Part shown: in pieces, positions 19,897 through 29,832 of the stretch
Position numbering within the stretch: position 1 is the first letter of the stretch
How the letters are laid out: each line of letters opens with the position of its first letter
Source: a bacterium
GTDB taxonomy: Bacteria; Armatimonadota; JACIXR01
Direction: 5' to 3'
NCBI GenBank assembly: GCA_014360465.1
Contig: JACIXQ010000007.1
Location: forward strand, 1-50,184
DNA: 50,184 nt
Notes under the pieces: model-generated
Told to the model about the DNA's origin: nothing
The model's input: the letters and a program-made list of their open reading frames with translations, nothing else
The model's database searches: none
Made by a program: the position numbers and the translations under genes

Positions 19897-20358
19897 ATGC
19901 CGATAATCGGCAAGATTCTCTCAACCTTCGGAAGAAGAGGGGAAGTCAAATTTTTGCCCTTCAGAGGTGGAGATTTCAAGCGCCTGGAAGGGCAGAGGGG
20001 TATCGTTTCCTCCAGGTATAGGACGAGAGAGGTAGAGATAGAGAGGGTCTGGCCTCATAAAGGGATGTGGATTCTCAAAATCAAGGGCATAGATACTATG
20101 AAGGAAGCTTGGCGTTTAAGAGATAGCTTTTTAGAAGTCGAGATCGACATCTTTCCCGAGGAGGATAGACCCCTCGGCTACGATGTCTACAGCGATAAGG
20201 AGAAATATCTCGGGAAGGTCATTGATGTCATCCCTACTCCTGCACACGATGTTCTCCTCACTGATAAGGATGTACTCATTCCCTTTGTTGAGGAATGGAT
20301 CATCGCGCTATTGCCACAAGAAAAGAAGATAAAGGTGAAGGAGCCAAAAGCGGTATGA
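19897..20358 (+). CDS. rimM: Ribosome maturation factor RimM
   Basis: GKILSTFGRRGEVKFLPF...; PLGYDVYSDKEKYLGKVIDVIPTPAHDVLLT...LIPFVEEWI. Confidence 0.9.
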   Translation: MPIIGKILSTFGRRGEVKFLPFRGGDFKRLEGQRGIVSSRYRTREVEIERVWPHKGMWILKIKGIDTMKEAWRLRDSFLEVEIDIFPEEDRPLGYDVYSDKEKYLGKVIDVIPTPAHDVLLTDKDVLIPFVEEWIIALLPQEKKIKVKEPKAV

Positions 20359-21152
20359 GGATAGACATCATCAGCCTTTTCCCTCAAGTTTTCCTCCCTT
20401 ATATCCAGACAAGTATGATGCGCAAAGCACAGGAGCGGGGAATAGCGCATATATTCCTTCATAATTTGAGAGATTTTGCAATGGACAAACATCGCACGAC
20501 CGACGATTACCCCTATGGTGGTGGGGCTGGTATGCTTCTTAAGCCTGAGCCAATTTACAACGCCCTTGAAGATGTAAAGAGACAATGTGGGGAGGAAGGG
20601 TGTGTGAAGCACAGGATAATCCTCACATCGCCCCAAGGGATGCGCTTCAACCAATCTTTGGCTGAGGAGTTGGCGAAAGAGTCTCATCTTGTTATAATAT
20701 GTGGACACTACGAGGGCGTAGATGATAGAGTTCTTGATTGGGTTGATGATGAGATATCGTTGGGCGATTTCATTCTCACAGGAGGCGAGATACCAGCGAT
20801 GGCGATAGTGGATGCTGTCGTTCGTCTTCAGCCGGATGTCCTCTCGGAGGAGGAAGCGCTGAGGGAAGAATCCGTTTCTTCGGGGATACTTGAGTATCCC
20901 CAGTTTACACGACCTGCAGTGTTTGAAGGTGAGGAAGTCCCGTCCATATTGAGGTCGGGAAACCATCAAGAAGTGGCGAGGTGGCGAAGAAGAAGGGCTC
21001 TGGAAAGGACACTTTTTCGCCGACCTGACTTGTTGATATCAGCCAATTTATCTATGGAAGATCTGCAAATTTTGAAAGATATTATGCGAGATTTACAAAT
21101 AATTCTGGAAAAACAAACCGAAAAACTCAAGGAAAGGGAGATGCCGAGATGA
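20355..21152 (+). CDS. trmD: tRNA (guanine37-N1)-methyltransferase
   Basis: [71 protein letters not shown]. Start set at 20355. Confidence 0.96.
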   Translation: MRIDIISLFPQVFLPYIQTSMMRKAQERGIAHIFLHNLRDFAMDKHRTTDDYPYGGGAGMLLKPEPIYNALEDVKRQCGEEGCVKHRIILTSPQGMRFNQSLAEELAKESHLVIICGHYEGVDDRVLDWVDDEISLGDFILTGGEIPAMAIVDAVVRLQPDVLSEEEALREESVSSGILEYPQFTRPAVFEGEEVPSILRSGNHQEVARWRRRRALERTLFRRPDLLISANLSMEDLQILKDIMRDLQIILEKQTEKLKEREMPR

Positions 21153-21502
21153 AAGGAGAAGCGCTTACTCGTTCGCTTGAGGAAAAGATGTTGAGAAAGG
21201 ATTTGCCCGACTTCGCTCCTGGTGATACTGTGCGGGTACACCAGATACTGCGACAAGCTGACAGAGAGAGGATACAAGTATTTGAGGGCGTGGTAATAAG
21301 AAAGAGGGGTGGAGGCACTTCCGCTACTTTCACCGTGCGAAAGATATCCCATCACGGTATAGGGGTGGAGAAGACATTCCCCCTGCACTCTCCCCTAATA
21401 GCCAAGATAGAAGTGGTGAGGAGAGGTAAAGTAAGGCGTGCCCGCCTCTATTACTTGAGGGAGCGGAAAGGTAAGGCGGCAAGAATAGAGGAGAAGAAAT
21501 AG
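21149..21502 (+). CDS. rplS: 50S ribosomal protein L19
   Basis: [48 protein letters not shown]. Confidence 0.96.
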   Translation: MKGEALTRSLEEKMLRKDLPDFAPGDTVRVHQILRQADRERIQVFEGVVIRKRGGGTSATFTVRKISHHGIGVEKTFPLHSPLIAKIEVVRRGKVRRARLYYLRERKGKAARIEEKK

Positions 21503-21512
21503 CCCTAATTTT

Positions 21513-22229
21513 ATGGATGGTATTTTCCAAACCATCCTACGCGAGATAAGGGAAAGCTGGAAACTTTATGCGATAGGCGGAGGAGCTCTTTTCCTCCGTC
21601 TATTGTTGATGATTCCTCTCGCTTGGTGGCGTAATTTCGTCCATAAATTCTATTATGGGCTTGCTGTAGCCTTTGCGCGTAAGGAAATAGCAAAGGAGAA
21701 GGCGCAGGAGTGGTTGAAGGGAAGCGGGGATTTCCTTGAATCCATCGCACTGGCGGTGGGCGTCGTTGTGGCGGTTGTGAATCCCTTCGTTATTCAGGCG
21801 TTTCTCATCCCATCCAGTTCAATGATTCCCACACTTCAGGTTGGAGACAGGATTATGGCTGACAAATTCGTCTATTATATCCGTGACCCTCAAAGGGGAG
21901 AGGTTATCGTCTTCCGCGCTCCACCGCAGGCGGATACATTGCAGAGAAACTTCGTGAAGAGGGTTATAGGATTGCCAGGAGATGTGATTGAGGTCAAGGA
22001 TGGGCGCGTTTATGTCAACGGTAAACCGCTAAAGGAGCCCTATATTTACGAACCACCTTATTATCAATTCGGACCTTATAAGGTGCCGAAGGGCTATTAT
22101 TTCGTTATGGGTGATAACAGAAACGACTCAAGTGATAGTCATATCTGGGGACCGCTTTCCCGGAAGCGTATCACGGGTAGGGCGCTGTTCATCTGGTGGC
22201 CGGTGAGAAGATGGGGGATAGTAAGGTAA
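21513..22229 (+). CDS. lepB: Signal peptidase I
   Basis: QAFLIPSSSMIPTLQVGDRI; GEVIVFRAP; FVKRVIGLPGD; YFVMGDNRNDSSDSHIWGPL. Confidence 0.93.
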   Translation: MDGIFQTILREIRESWKLYAIGGGALFLRLLLMIPLAWWRNFVHKFYYGLAVAFARKEIAKEKAQEWLKGSGDFLESIALAVGVVVAVVNPFVIQAFLIPSSSMIPTLQVGDRIMADKFVYYIRDPQRGEVIVFRAPPQADTLQRNFVKRVIGLPGDVIEVKDGRVYVNGKPLKEPYIYEPPYYQFGPYKVPKGYYFVMGDNRNDSSDSHIWGPLSRKRITGRALFIWWPVRRWGIVR

Positions 22230-22564
22230 GGAAGGGGAAATTCGGGGAGGAAATAGCTCGGCAGTTTCTCCTTTCCCTCGGCTACGAGATAATAACCTCC
22301 AATTTCAGAACAAGGATAGGCGAGATAGACATAATAGCTAAGGATAAAGGGGATTTTGTTTTCGTAGAGGTGAAGATGAGGGAGGATGTTGACAAATGGG
22401 GGCTTCCCGCTGAAGCTGTTACAAGCAAGAAGCGAGAGAAAATGAAGGAGGTAGCCCTTCTCTATCTCCAAAAGCAGGGAGTAGGGGAAGCGGGAATGCG
22501 ATTTGAGGTCGTTGAAGTTCTTCCCAAACTACGCAAAGCCCGTTTGATAAGGGATTTATTTTAA
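22211..22564 (+). CDS. YraN/UPF0102 family endonuclease-fold protein
   Basis: GKFGEEIARQFLLSLGYEIITSNFRTRIGEIDIIAKDKGDFVFVEVKMR. Confidence 0.9.
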   Translation: MGDSKVRKGKFGEEIARQFLLSLGYEIITSNFRTRIGEIDIIAKDKGDFVFVEVKMREDVDKWGLPAEAVTSKKREKMKEVALLYLQKQGVGEAGMRFEVVEVLPKLRKARLIRDLF

Positions 22565-22876
22565 GATTTTCCCTCTTTTATAATGGCTATTCACATAACT
22601 GATGGATTGAGATAAATAAAAAGGTGGCGTTTCATTTGTTTAGGATTTGTCATCTTATTGTTAAAACCATTATAGCTATTCATACCCAGTCATCATCCAC
22701 CCTTTTTAATTGTAGAACTAATAAATAAATTTCCTTGTTAAGTTCTATTTCCTCGTCTTCGCCAAAGATTTTTTATTCAGCTCGCTATTGCGATTATCCC
22801 CTCTACCTATTCAAATTCCTATGTCAGAGAGCAAATCCTAATTATTTGGAACGCTATCAATAAAAAATGTAAAAAC

Positions 22877-24736
22877 TCACCAGCCACTGTAGAGCGCCCA
22901 GCCAATCCAGCCATGCTCCCCAGGCTTCAGGCGATATTCCCTCGTTTCCTTTCCTCTTCTTTCCCTAACCTTAACTGGATAAGTGCCATCAAAGGAAATC
23001 TCCCTCAACGCCATTATGCACATCTTCGCATTATCAATGTCGAACATCGGGCGATTATCATCCGGAGGTATGCCCGGACCATAGTTGAACACGCCGAAAA
23101 TTTCTGTTTTGCCGCCCTCCGCCGTGCGAACCCTTATACCCTTCCCCTCAAATTTCATCCCTAAAATCCAAAGATTTCCTCCCAAATTCTCCACAAGACC
23201 TGTATCGCTATCTCCTTCAGGGTTTAATTGCCTCGCCCATAGGCTCTGTCCTTTGCCCAAAAGCTGGATATGGGAGGGACAATTAGTCAAGAATATATCT
23301 CCCTTGCCTGTTCCAACAACCTTCAAATCGCAGTTTTCCAACCAGAGCACACGATCTTTGGAGCGATTTTCCACGATGGGTGGATGTCCTCCAAACGCCT
23401 GGATGTTCTCAAATTTCACAACTGCCGCGCTGTCCTCATCTATGATGAACTTGCCTCCCCCGATTATCCTACCGAATCCCATTCCTATGAAGAGGCGCAC
23501 GGAACCATATATTTTCACCGTTCCATCAAGAGTATACCAGTTGGGGTCGGGTCCACCGATGCCTCTCAAATAAACGACTGTCTTCTTATGAGTAGCTGCG
23601 TAATCTATTGCCTTCTGAATTGCTTCTGTATCATCTTTATTATCTCCTGGAACAGCACCGAAGTCATTTGCGCAAACCCAGTTGCTGGGATTCCTTTCCC
23701 AGGGAATATCGGGCTCAAGCTTTATGGGTAATCTCATAGCCCTTGAGGGTGCTTCATCATAGAGCCTCTTTACTTCGTGAGATGTATACTCCGCTATTTT
23801 TAAGCCGGGAGCATTTCCCATTGGGCTATTGCTCTCTATAGCCATTTTGAAGCCATTGGCTTCTATATCGCGTGCATAAAGGACGCTGCGATTCAATATT
23901 GCCGGACCTTCTGGATTACCACCCCTGAATTTTCCTCCTACTATTGCCAGTACTCCTCCCCACCAGAACCAGTCTTGGGGGATATCGTTCAGTACTGGAA
24001 GAGGCGTGTTTTCAACGAGCAAATTTTCCACTCCTACTGCGCTCGCCCTGATTTCCAATCCTATCTTTTTACAATTTCTAATCCTTATCCTTGACAAAGT
24101 GTTGCCCCATATAGCTGGTCCCTCTATAACAATCCCCTTCTCAAAGCCCTCAATAAGGACATCCTGAACCATATTGGGACCGTTAAGTTCCATAAATCCC
24201 ATATTAATACCCACTTTCCCTGAGCCTTTAATAATTACATCCTTCACCTCGCCAGAGTTGTTAGAGAAGAAGCGTATTCCATCGGTACTGGGGTTATTGC
24301 CAACATCTATCGTCAGGTTGCGGATAGTTCGCATAAACCAGTCGGCGGAGCCAGGGTCTCTATCGCGAGGGTGGGTTCGTAGGACCGCTTCTATATTCAG
24401 ACCATCTTCAAGCTTTATTATCGTCTTATCCTTTGATTGTCCATATATCCAGGGACCTATTCCGGATTTTACAACGAGAGTTCTGGTTATTCTGTATTTG
24501 CCATTTGGGATGTAGAGGATTTTCGTTTGGTTGGTCCCGATTCCGCAGGAGAGGTCTATTCCTTTCTGTAGGGCATCGGTATCGTCGTGGACGCCATCTC
24601 CCTTTGCTCCCAAATCACGCTTAACATCTATTACCGCCGCCGGGTCATAGGGAAAGACGATGTTCTGGGCGAGTGATGAAGCCGAAAAAGCCATTAAGAA
24701 GAAAATGCCTAAAACACAAAGAAACCTCATAGCCAT
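22877..24736 (-). CDS. Secreted right-handed beta-helix (pectate-lyase-3 / GH55-like) protein
   Basis: Two domain starts: VKRDLGAKGDGVHDDTDALQKGID and ANDFGAVPGDNKDDTEAIQKAIDYA; signal peptide. Confidence 0.85.
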   Translation of the reverse strand: MAMRFLCVLGIFFLMAFSASSLAQNIVFPYDPAAVIDVKRDLGAKGDGVHDDTDALQKGIDLSCGIGTNQTKILYIPNGKYRITRTLVVKSGIGPWIYGQSKDKTIIKLEDGLNIEAVLRTHPRDRDPGSADWFMRTIRNLTIDVGNNPSTDGIRFFSNNSGEVKDVIIKGSGKVGINMGFMELNGPNMVQDVLIEGFEKGIVIEGPAIWGNTLSRIRIRNCKKIGLEIRASAVGVENLLVENTPLPVLNDIPQDWFWWGGVLAIVGGKFRGGNPEGPAILNRSVLYARDIEANGFKMAIESNSPMGNAPGLKIAEYTSHEVKRLYDEAPSRAMRLPIKLEPDIPWERNPSNWVCANDFGAVPGDNKDDTEAIQKAIDYAATHKKTVVYLRGIGGPDPNWYTLDGTVKIYGSVRLFIGMGFGRIIGGGKFIIDEDSAAVVKFENIQAFGGHPPIVENRSKDRVLWLENCDLKVVGTGKGDIFLTNCPSHIQLLGKGQSLWARQLNPEGDSDTGLVENLGGNLWILGMKFEGKGIRVRTAEGGKTEIFGVFNYGPGIPPDDNRPMFDIDNAKMCIMALREISFDGTYPVKVRERRGKETREYRLKPGEHGWIGWALYSGW

Positions 24737-24849
24737 CTCCTGCTAATTTTATACTATATTTAAACCCCAAAAAGCAACCTTTCTTTTCTAAAAATCTGCT
24801 GGCTGAAACGATATGCTTTAAAGTCGGGATGCCATAAGAAAAATCTATC

Positions 24850-26226
24850 TCAAATTAGCTCCCTTCTTGCCCTTTTGAGGATTTTATCAAGTTCCTTTAG
24901 CTTTGAAACTTCCAATTCATAGCTATTTTCCTCAATCCTTTTCCTCGCCTTCTCCCATGCTTCAGCTAAGATATCCTCTCGCTTTGCTAACCTCTGGGGT
25001 AGCTTTAGCTGATGGAAAAGCTGTGGAAGCCAATAATACTTTCGCCAATGGGATGATGTCCAAGGTGTTGCCAAGAAGTGTCCATCTTTTATTCCTTCAA
25101 GAATTAATTCCAAAGAATTGCTCTCCTCTACTATCTCGAAACCCTCAAGAATTCTATCAATGTATCCTTTTATCTCTACATCTATCATAAACTGTTGGGG
25201 ACTGAATATCTCATCTATACCCAGTGTTCCTGCTCCTTCTATGACCCTACATCCTGCGAGGGCGGCGATAGCTGTGAGGGCGGATTTCTCAGCGCTCGCT
25301 TGGGGACCCGGTAGAATGGCAGTAGTGAGCATCGTTTCAGCTGGATTCCAGGAAAGTCCATAAAATTCCCTTACTTTAGCCCTTGTAAGAATACAGAAAA
25401 GATGTTCGGGTGAGCCGAAGGCAACTGCTCCCGATTCCATGCTTCCAGGATATATACTGATATCGTATACAACATTATCAAAACCCAAGAGCCTGAGCAG
25501 AATATAACCGCCAATACTTTCGGCAACAGCTTGTCCCCAAGCGGTGTTCCACTCCAAGGGAGCAGAGATGCCAAGTATTGGCATCGATGCTATGCCCACG
25601 GTTTGAAATAATTCATTGAATTTCAAGGCGACATTCAGGGAGTTGCCATAGAAGGTTAATGGACTGAAAACAAATACACTTGTGTAAAGCTCGTGTCCCA
25701 TTACCTCGGCAATTCTTCTCATCCAATCAAAGATATTCTCATCCCCCACGAGGGGGAAACGCGCCGAGCGGCTATATCTGCAAAGGATGTAATAGGTTTC
25801 TATCTCCCTTAAAAGGGGCGGAACATCCTGCAACCTACCGGGGCAAGTTCCACCGATATCGGTCCCGAAATAGGAATCCAAAAGCTTGGTATAGGCGATG
25901 AGATGTTCCCTATCAAAGGGACGGATTTCTAAACTCTCCGGGTCGAGGAAAAAGAGAGGCCATTCAGAAGCATAAATGTAAAGATTTTTCCTTTCTGGGG
26001 TTGATTTCCTCTTTTGGGGTTGTGGCCAAAATTCGCCTAATGTCCCCTCGGGTATGAGCACCCTTTCTCCCTCAATTTTTACCTTTCCTGTGCTGCTTAG
26101 TTTTTCCCGGATATCTTCCCTCGGCACTTTTAGCCCCACCTTTTCCAAAATCATTTGTGCTATCCCATCGATCTTTTTTACATCAAATCCCGCTATTAAT
26201 TTCCAAGGAGAAAGAAGGTTATCCAT
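24850..26226 (-). CDS. MttB-superfamily (trimethylamine methyltransferase-like) protein, non-pyrrolysine
   Basis: N-terminal LEKVGLKVP...VKIEGERVLIPE; C-terminal GAGTLGIDEIFSPQQFMIDVEIKGYIDRILEGFEI, like MttB homologs; no in-frame amber codon. Confidence 0.7.
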   Translation of the reverse strand: MDNLLSPWKLIAGFDVKKIDGIAQMILEKVGLKVPREDIREKLSSTGKVKIEGERVLIPEGTLGEFWPQPQKRKSTPERKNLYIYASEWPLFFLDPESLEIRPFDREHLIAYTKLLDSYFGTDIGGTCPGRLQDVPPLLREIETYYILCRYSRSARFPLVGDENIFDWMRRIAEVMGHELYTSVFVFSPLTFYGNSLNVALKFNELFQTVGIASMPILGISAPLEWNTAWGQAVAESIGGYILLRLLGFDNVVYDISIYPGSMESGAVAFGSPEHLFCILTRAKVREFYGLSWNPAETMLTTAILPGPQASAEKSALTAIAALAGCRVIEGAGTLGIDEIFSPQQFMIDVEIKGYIDRILEGFEIVEESNSLELILEGIKDGHFLATPWTSSHWRKYYWLPQLFHQLKLPQRLAKREDILAEAWEKARKRIEENSYELEVSKLKELDKILKRARRELI

Positions 26227-26230
26227 AAGG

Positions 26231-28801
26231 TTAATCCTGTATATTAAATCCCCTCTTTTTGGTCTTGTCCAAAGCTATTGATAGCTTGGCTATGTAATAT
26301 AGGTCGGCTTGGCAAAAGGGTATATCTATTTTATCAACGAGCTCTTCAAATGGTTCATCATTTAGCCAAGCGTTTGCTCTAAAGGCATCATAGGCAAAAT
26401 CGGGTGGGTCCAGGAAATTTTCCCCGAAATGCACCTGCCTTTCCTCCCCCACCAAATGCCAAGTTGGGCATAATAGTTCAAAGCTTTGCCAGATGCTTTG
26501 AATTGCTCCCTGGGCTTTATCCCTTAAAATCGCCGCTACCTCGGGGGTTAAATCGTGAAATAAAGCAATCTTTGCCTTGTGGGGGCGAATGCAATAAAAT
26601 AGGGCATCGCCCTTGCCTATGAAATCATCCCATTCTTGAATATTCCTAAAGATGGGAAGACTTAGCGTGTTTGCGGCGCTTTTCCACCAGATTAATAAAG
26701 TAGAGCTCGTTTCATCAAGAATTGGTTTTACTTTCATTTGAGATTCTATGTCGCCCATCCTCTCCGCCATTTTCTGGAAGGCAATTAATGAGGCGAGATA
26801 GCGATTTGCCCTTAAATCACCTTTTTCTTCTAATCGCCATTTTCTTTTTAGAAAATCATCAAAACATCTCTTTATTTCTTCCCATCTATTCTTCACTTTC
26901 TCCCACTCTCCACATCGCTCCGCATATAGCCAAATAGAATAGATATTCCCAAAGGGAAGGGGTTCTTCCTCTCTTAACTCCCTAAGCTGGGAGGGAATAT
27001 ATGCCCATTCTCTTGCCTTTCCCTTTCTTAAATCGTGTTGACAAGTAGAGGAATAAGGGGGATGTTTTTCCCATTCCCTCGCTAAGAAATCCTTGACTTT
27101 AGTTCTTAATTTTGGCGGCAGATGTGGATAAGCATAGGAAAGAGCCTCAAAAATGTCGCCGCTTTGGCTAAAAAAGAACTCCTTCCCTCCAAGCCCTGGT
27201 TCAACATAAAGGGGCATCCAAGAAGTGGAAAGGAACTTTTCCACTTCCGAAGCGAGCTCCCTTTTCAAAGCGGATGGTTGTAGCTTGGCGGGCTTTGGGG
27301 CGAAATTCGTGGCGACTTTACTGCCATCTACCTCTTCCTCTTCCAATGGCTTTTCCACATTTTCACCCATAGTTAAACAAAGGAGCCTACTGCCAACCTG
27401 CAAATAAATGCGATTGCCAACTATTGCTGCACTCCCCCTTGCCGGACCGTGCCATTCGTTTCTCGCCCAAGGGAGATTACGAAATCCTCCCCAGCTATCC
27501 CTTTCTCCCCAGATTGGAAAAAGCTGCTGGGAATTCAAATCGAAACCGCTCAAAGTCCCTTGGTGGATGATCAGAAGGGTATTCCCGACGAGTAAGAAAT
27601 TTTGGCTCTCGTCTGCTGTGCCCCAAAATGTGTTCCAGGGCGGTTGGCTACCTTGAGAATGAAATAAGGGGGTTATAAAATTTCTGGAGATTTCATAAAT
27701 GCCAAGCGAAACCAAGGGAGCAACGCCCAGATTCCAGTTTCCATATGCGGTGCGATACATAAGGAGAAGCCTTCCATCAGGAAGCACCACGGGAAGGTTC
27801 CCAACACCCTGACAACCCCCTGTCCATAAGATTGGTGCTATTTGCACTTCCTTGCCGGTATCAAGGTCGAGGAGGAAGAATGTGCGAGCCTCGGGATGTT
27901 CTTTCAGGTAACCGAGTATCGCTTGGCTCTCCTTTTTCCATAACTGGGGATTGCCTTTGGCTCTATTGCTTTTCGTCCAGGCGTCTATATTTCGCCAATC
28001 GCTATCATCTATCCCAGCACTCCGACAGATGATTCCTCTGTCCTGTGCGAGCAACTGTGCCATATTCAAAACGGGATTGGTACGAATGAGGACGAACCTC
28101 TTATCTCCGGATTTAACGATTATTGGATAATAATCTCTGGCGGTTTGACCCATAAGGGGATTTGATATCCATAATAACTTGCCAGATTTAGCATCAAAAC
28201 AGCGAACTCGCATATCCTCCCCAGTCAGGATAATTTTCCCCTCAAAGTAGCTCGCAGTTTGTCTTATAGGGACACCTATTTTTTTCTCCCAGATGAGCTT
28301 GCCTGAGAAGAGGTCCACTGCCTGGACTCTCCCTTCTCTTGAACCAATGAAAACGATTCGCTCTGCTATCGTGGGGGATGCGGAGAATCCTCCTCTACCT
28401 CCGTAAACTCGCCAGAGCAGCTTTCCATTGCGAGCATCAACCGCATACAGATAGCCATCAGCGTTTCCTGCCACGACCAATCCATCGGAAAAAGCGGGTG
28501 AATGAAGGAAAGAGTTATTTGCTTTGAATCGCCAGATGGGATTTCCCGTTTGGGCGTCAAGGGCGTAAAGATTGCCATTGTGAGTGGTGATAAAGAGCTT
28601 TCCCTCAGCGACTATCGGCTCAACAGAGGTTCCCATTCTCTCATTTGCAAAGTGCCTCGCCCAAAGCAGGCGAAAGGGAGGAACAATCCTTTCGGGTATA
28701 TACCCGTTCCTATCGACGCTTCCCCTAAGGGTTCTCCAGTCGGTTGGGAAGGCGAAGGAAGTGGTGAGAACGAAGAGAACAAATAGGCTTTTTAACCCCA
28801 T
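26231..28801 (-). CDS. PQQ-like beta-propeller repeat protein with long alpha-helical C-terminal region
   Basis: Repeats such as GNLYALDAQTGNPIWRFKANNSF, GYLYAVDARNGKLLWRVYGG, GRVQAVDLFSGKLIWEKKIG, VRCFDAKSGKLLWISN; C-terminal ~350 aa helical, no propeller repeats. Confidence 0.8.
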   Translation of the reverse strand: MGLKSLFVLFVLTTSFAFPTDWRTLRGSVDRNGYIPERIVPPFRLLWARHFANERMGTSVEPIVAEGKLFITTHNGNLYALDAQTGNPIWRFKANNSFLHSPAFSDGLVVAGNADGYLYAVDARNGKLLWRVYGGRGGFSASPTIAERIVFIGSREGRVQAVDLFSGKLIWEKKIGVPIRQTASYFEGKIILTGEDMRVRCFDAKSGKLLWISNPLMGQTARDYYPIIVKSGDKRFVLIRTNPVLNMAQLLAQDRGIICRSAGIDDSDWRNIDAWTKSNRAKGNPQLWKKESQAILGYLKEHPEARTFFLLDLDTGKEVQIAPILWTGGCQGVGNLPVVLPDGRLLLMYRTAYGNWNLGVAPLVSLGIYEISRNFITPLFHSQGSQPPWNTFWGTADESQNFLLVGNTLLIIHQGTLSGFDLNSQQLFPIWGERDSWGGFRNLPWARNEWHGPARGSAAIVGNRIYLQVGSRLLCLTMGENVEKPLEEEEVDGSKVATNFAPKPAKLQPSALKRELASEVEKFLSTSWMPLYVEPGLGGKEFFFSQSGDIFEALSYAYPHLPPKLRTKVKDFLAREWEKHPPYSSTCQHDLRKGKAREWAYIPSQLRELREEEPLPFGNIYSIWLYAERCGEWEKVKNRWEEIKRCFDDFLKRKWRLEEKGDLRANRYLASLIAFQKMAERMGDIESQMKVKPILDETSSTLLIWWKSAANTLSLPIFRNIQEWDDFIGKGDALFYCIRPHKAKIALFHDLTPEVAAILRDKAQGAIQSIWQSFELLCPTWHLVGEERQVHFGENFLDPPDFAYDAFRANAWLNDEPFEELVDKIDIPFCQADLYYIAKLSIALDKTKKRGFNIQD

Positions 28802-28971
28802 ATCTCAATGTATTCTAACTCTTCAAATTCCTCCTTGACAAGGAATTGTTCATATAGAACGCTGTTGATTATGTAGATTTGTCGCTCAATAAGCTCGCCA
28901 TAGGGAAAACCTATGGCAAGACAATTTTTAGCATAATAATAAACGCCTTTTACTTGAGCTTTTCTCTTCAT
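28792..28971 (-). CDS. Small 59-aa protein overlapping the PQQ-repeat gene start
   Basis: Below the 60-aa track cutoff. Translation MKRKAQVKGVYYYAKNCLAIGFPYGELIERQIYIINSVLYEQFLVKEEFEELEYIEIWG*; overlaps the next start by 10 nt. Confidence 0.55.
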   Translation of the reverse strand: MKRKAQVKGVYYYAKNCLAIGFPYGELIERQIYIINSVLYEQFLVKEEFEELEYIEIWG

Positions 28972-29073
28972 TTTATTGACACTTTATCTTACCCCCAGCA
29001 GGGGGAATAAGGACGACTACAAAGCAATAAAAGTAATAGAAATTGTCTGTGGGTTTTGGAACCACAATAAATC

Positions 29074-29832
29074 TTAAGGGATATTATATAGAATTTTCGG
29101 CAAGGGTGGGTACTCATCAGAAGATAGAATTTCGCGGTTAATTTCCTTGCCGTCTTTTAAAAACACCCTGTAAATATTCACCCGGTATCCGCTTTTGGGC
29201 TTGGGGGTTGCTCCCAATTCCCCAATCAGTGTATATTTAGCTGGCTTTATCTCTTCTTCCTCGCTAAGTATCTCAACTTGATAGGGTGGTCTATATCTGC
29301 TGAGAATTTGGACGAGGAATTTATCACCGATTATTCTCGCTCTTATCCTAATGGGTTGAGGAAAATTGTTTCTAAACTTCAAATCCAATTCTCCATAAGC
29401 TACCGCTGCATCCCTTCCTGGGGAGATATAGTTTGGAGCCCAATAATGGGGACCCCTTTCTATTATCTCAAGACCTGCGAGAAGGACTGCATTGTACAGT
29501 GTTGTGGAAGCTTGGCAGACGCCACCTCCCCAAGCTGGGACCATCAAACCGGTGTAGCTTACAGGTGCCTTTCTGTAGCCTTTCTCCCTGCTCCATGGAC
29601 CGACCGCTTTATTGAAAGAAAAAATATCCCCTGGCTTAATTATAATCCCATTGAGCGTTTTGCCTGCGAGGTCAAGATTGTGTATCTGGTTTGGTGTTCT
29701 GCCCTTCAAAGATGTGGCAAAGCTTGCTATGACTTTTTCACGGCGATATATAATCGCCCCTACCAGGAGAAAGAAAAGAAGAATAAGCCAGGGGAGTACA
29801 AATAAGCAGTTCTTCAATCTGCCGGTCATCAT
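29074..29832 (-). CDS. VanW family protein
   Basis: NQIHNLDLAGKTLNGIIIKPGDIFSFNKAVGPWSREKGYRKAPV...GGGVCQASTTLYNAVLLAGLEIIERGPHYW...AAVAYGELDLKFRNN. Confidence 0.92.
   Translation of the reverse strand: MMTGRLKNCLFVLPWLILLFFLLVGAIIYRREKVIASFATSLKGRTPNQIHNLDLAGKTLNGIIIKPGDIFSFNKAVGPWSREKGYRKAPVSYTGLMVPAWGGGVCQASTTLYNAVLLAGLEIIERGPHYWAPNYISPGRDAAVAYGELDLKFRNNFPQPIRIRARIIGDKFLVQILSRYRPPYQVEILSEEEEIKPAKYTLIGELGATPKPKSGYRVNIYRVFLKDGKEINREILSSDEYPPLPKILYNIP

Noticed and set aside
20187-20969. 260-aa ORF antisense to trmD
   Set aside because: Overlaps confidently assigned rimM/trmD on the opposite strand; low-complexity, no recognised domains.
22565-22876. Possible CRISPR or ncRNA in the convergent gap
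   Set aside because: No regularly spaced repeats and no recognised RNA core; only short shared motifs.
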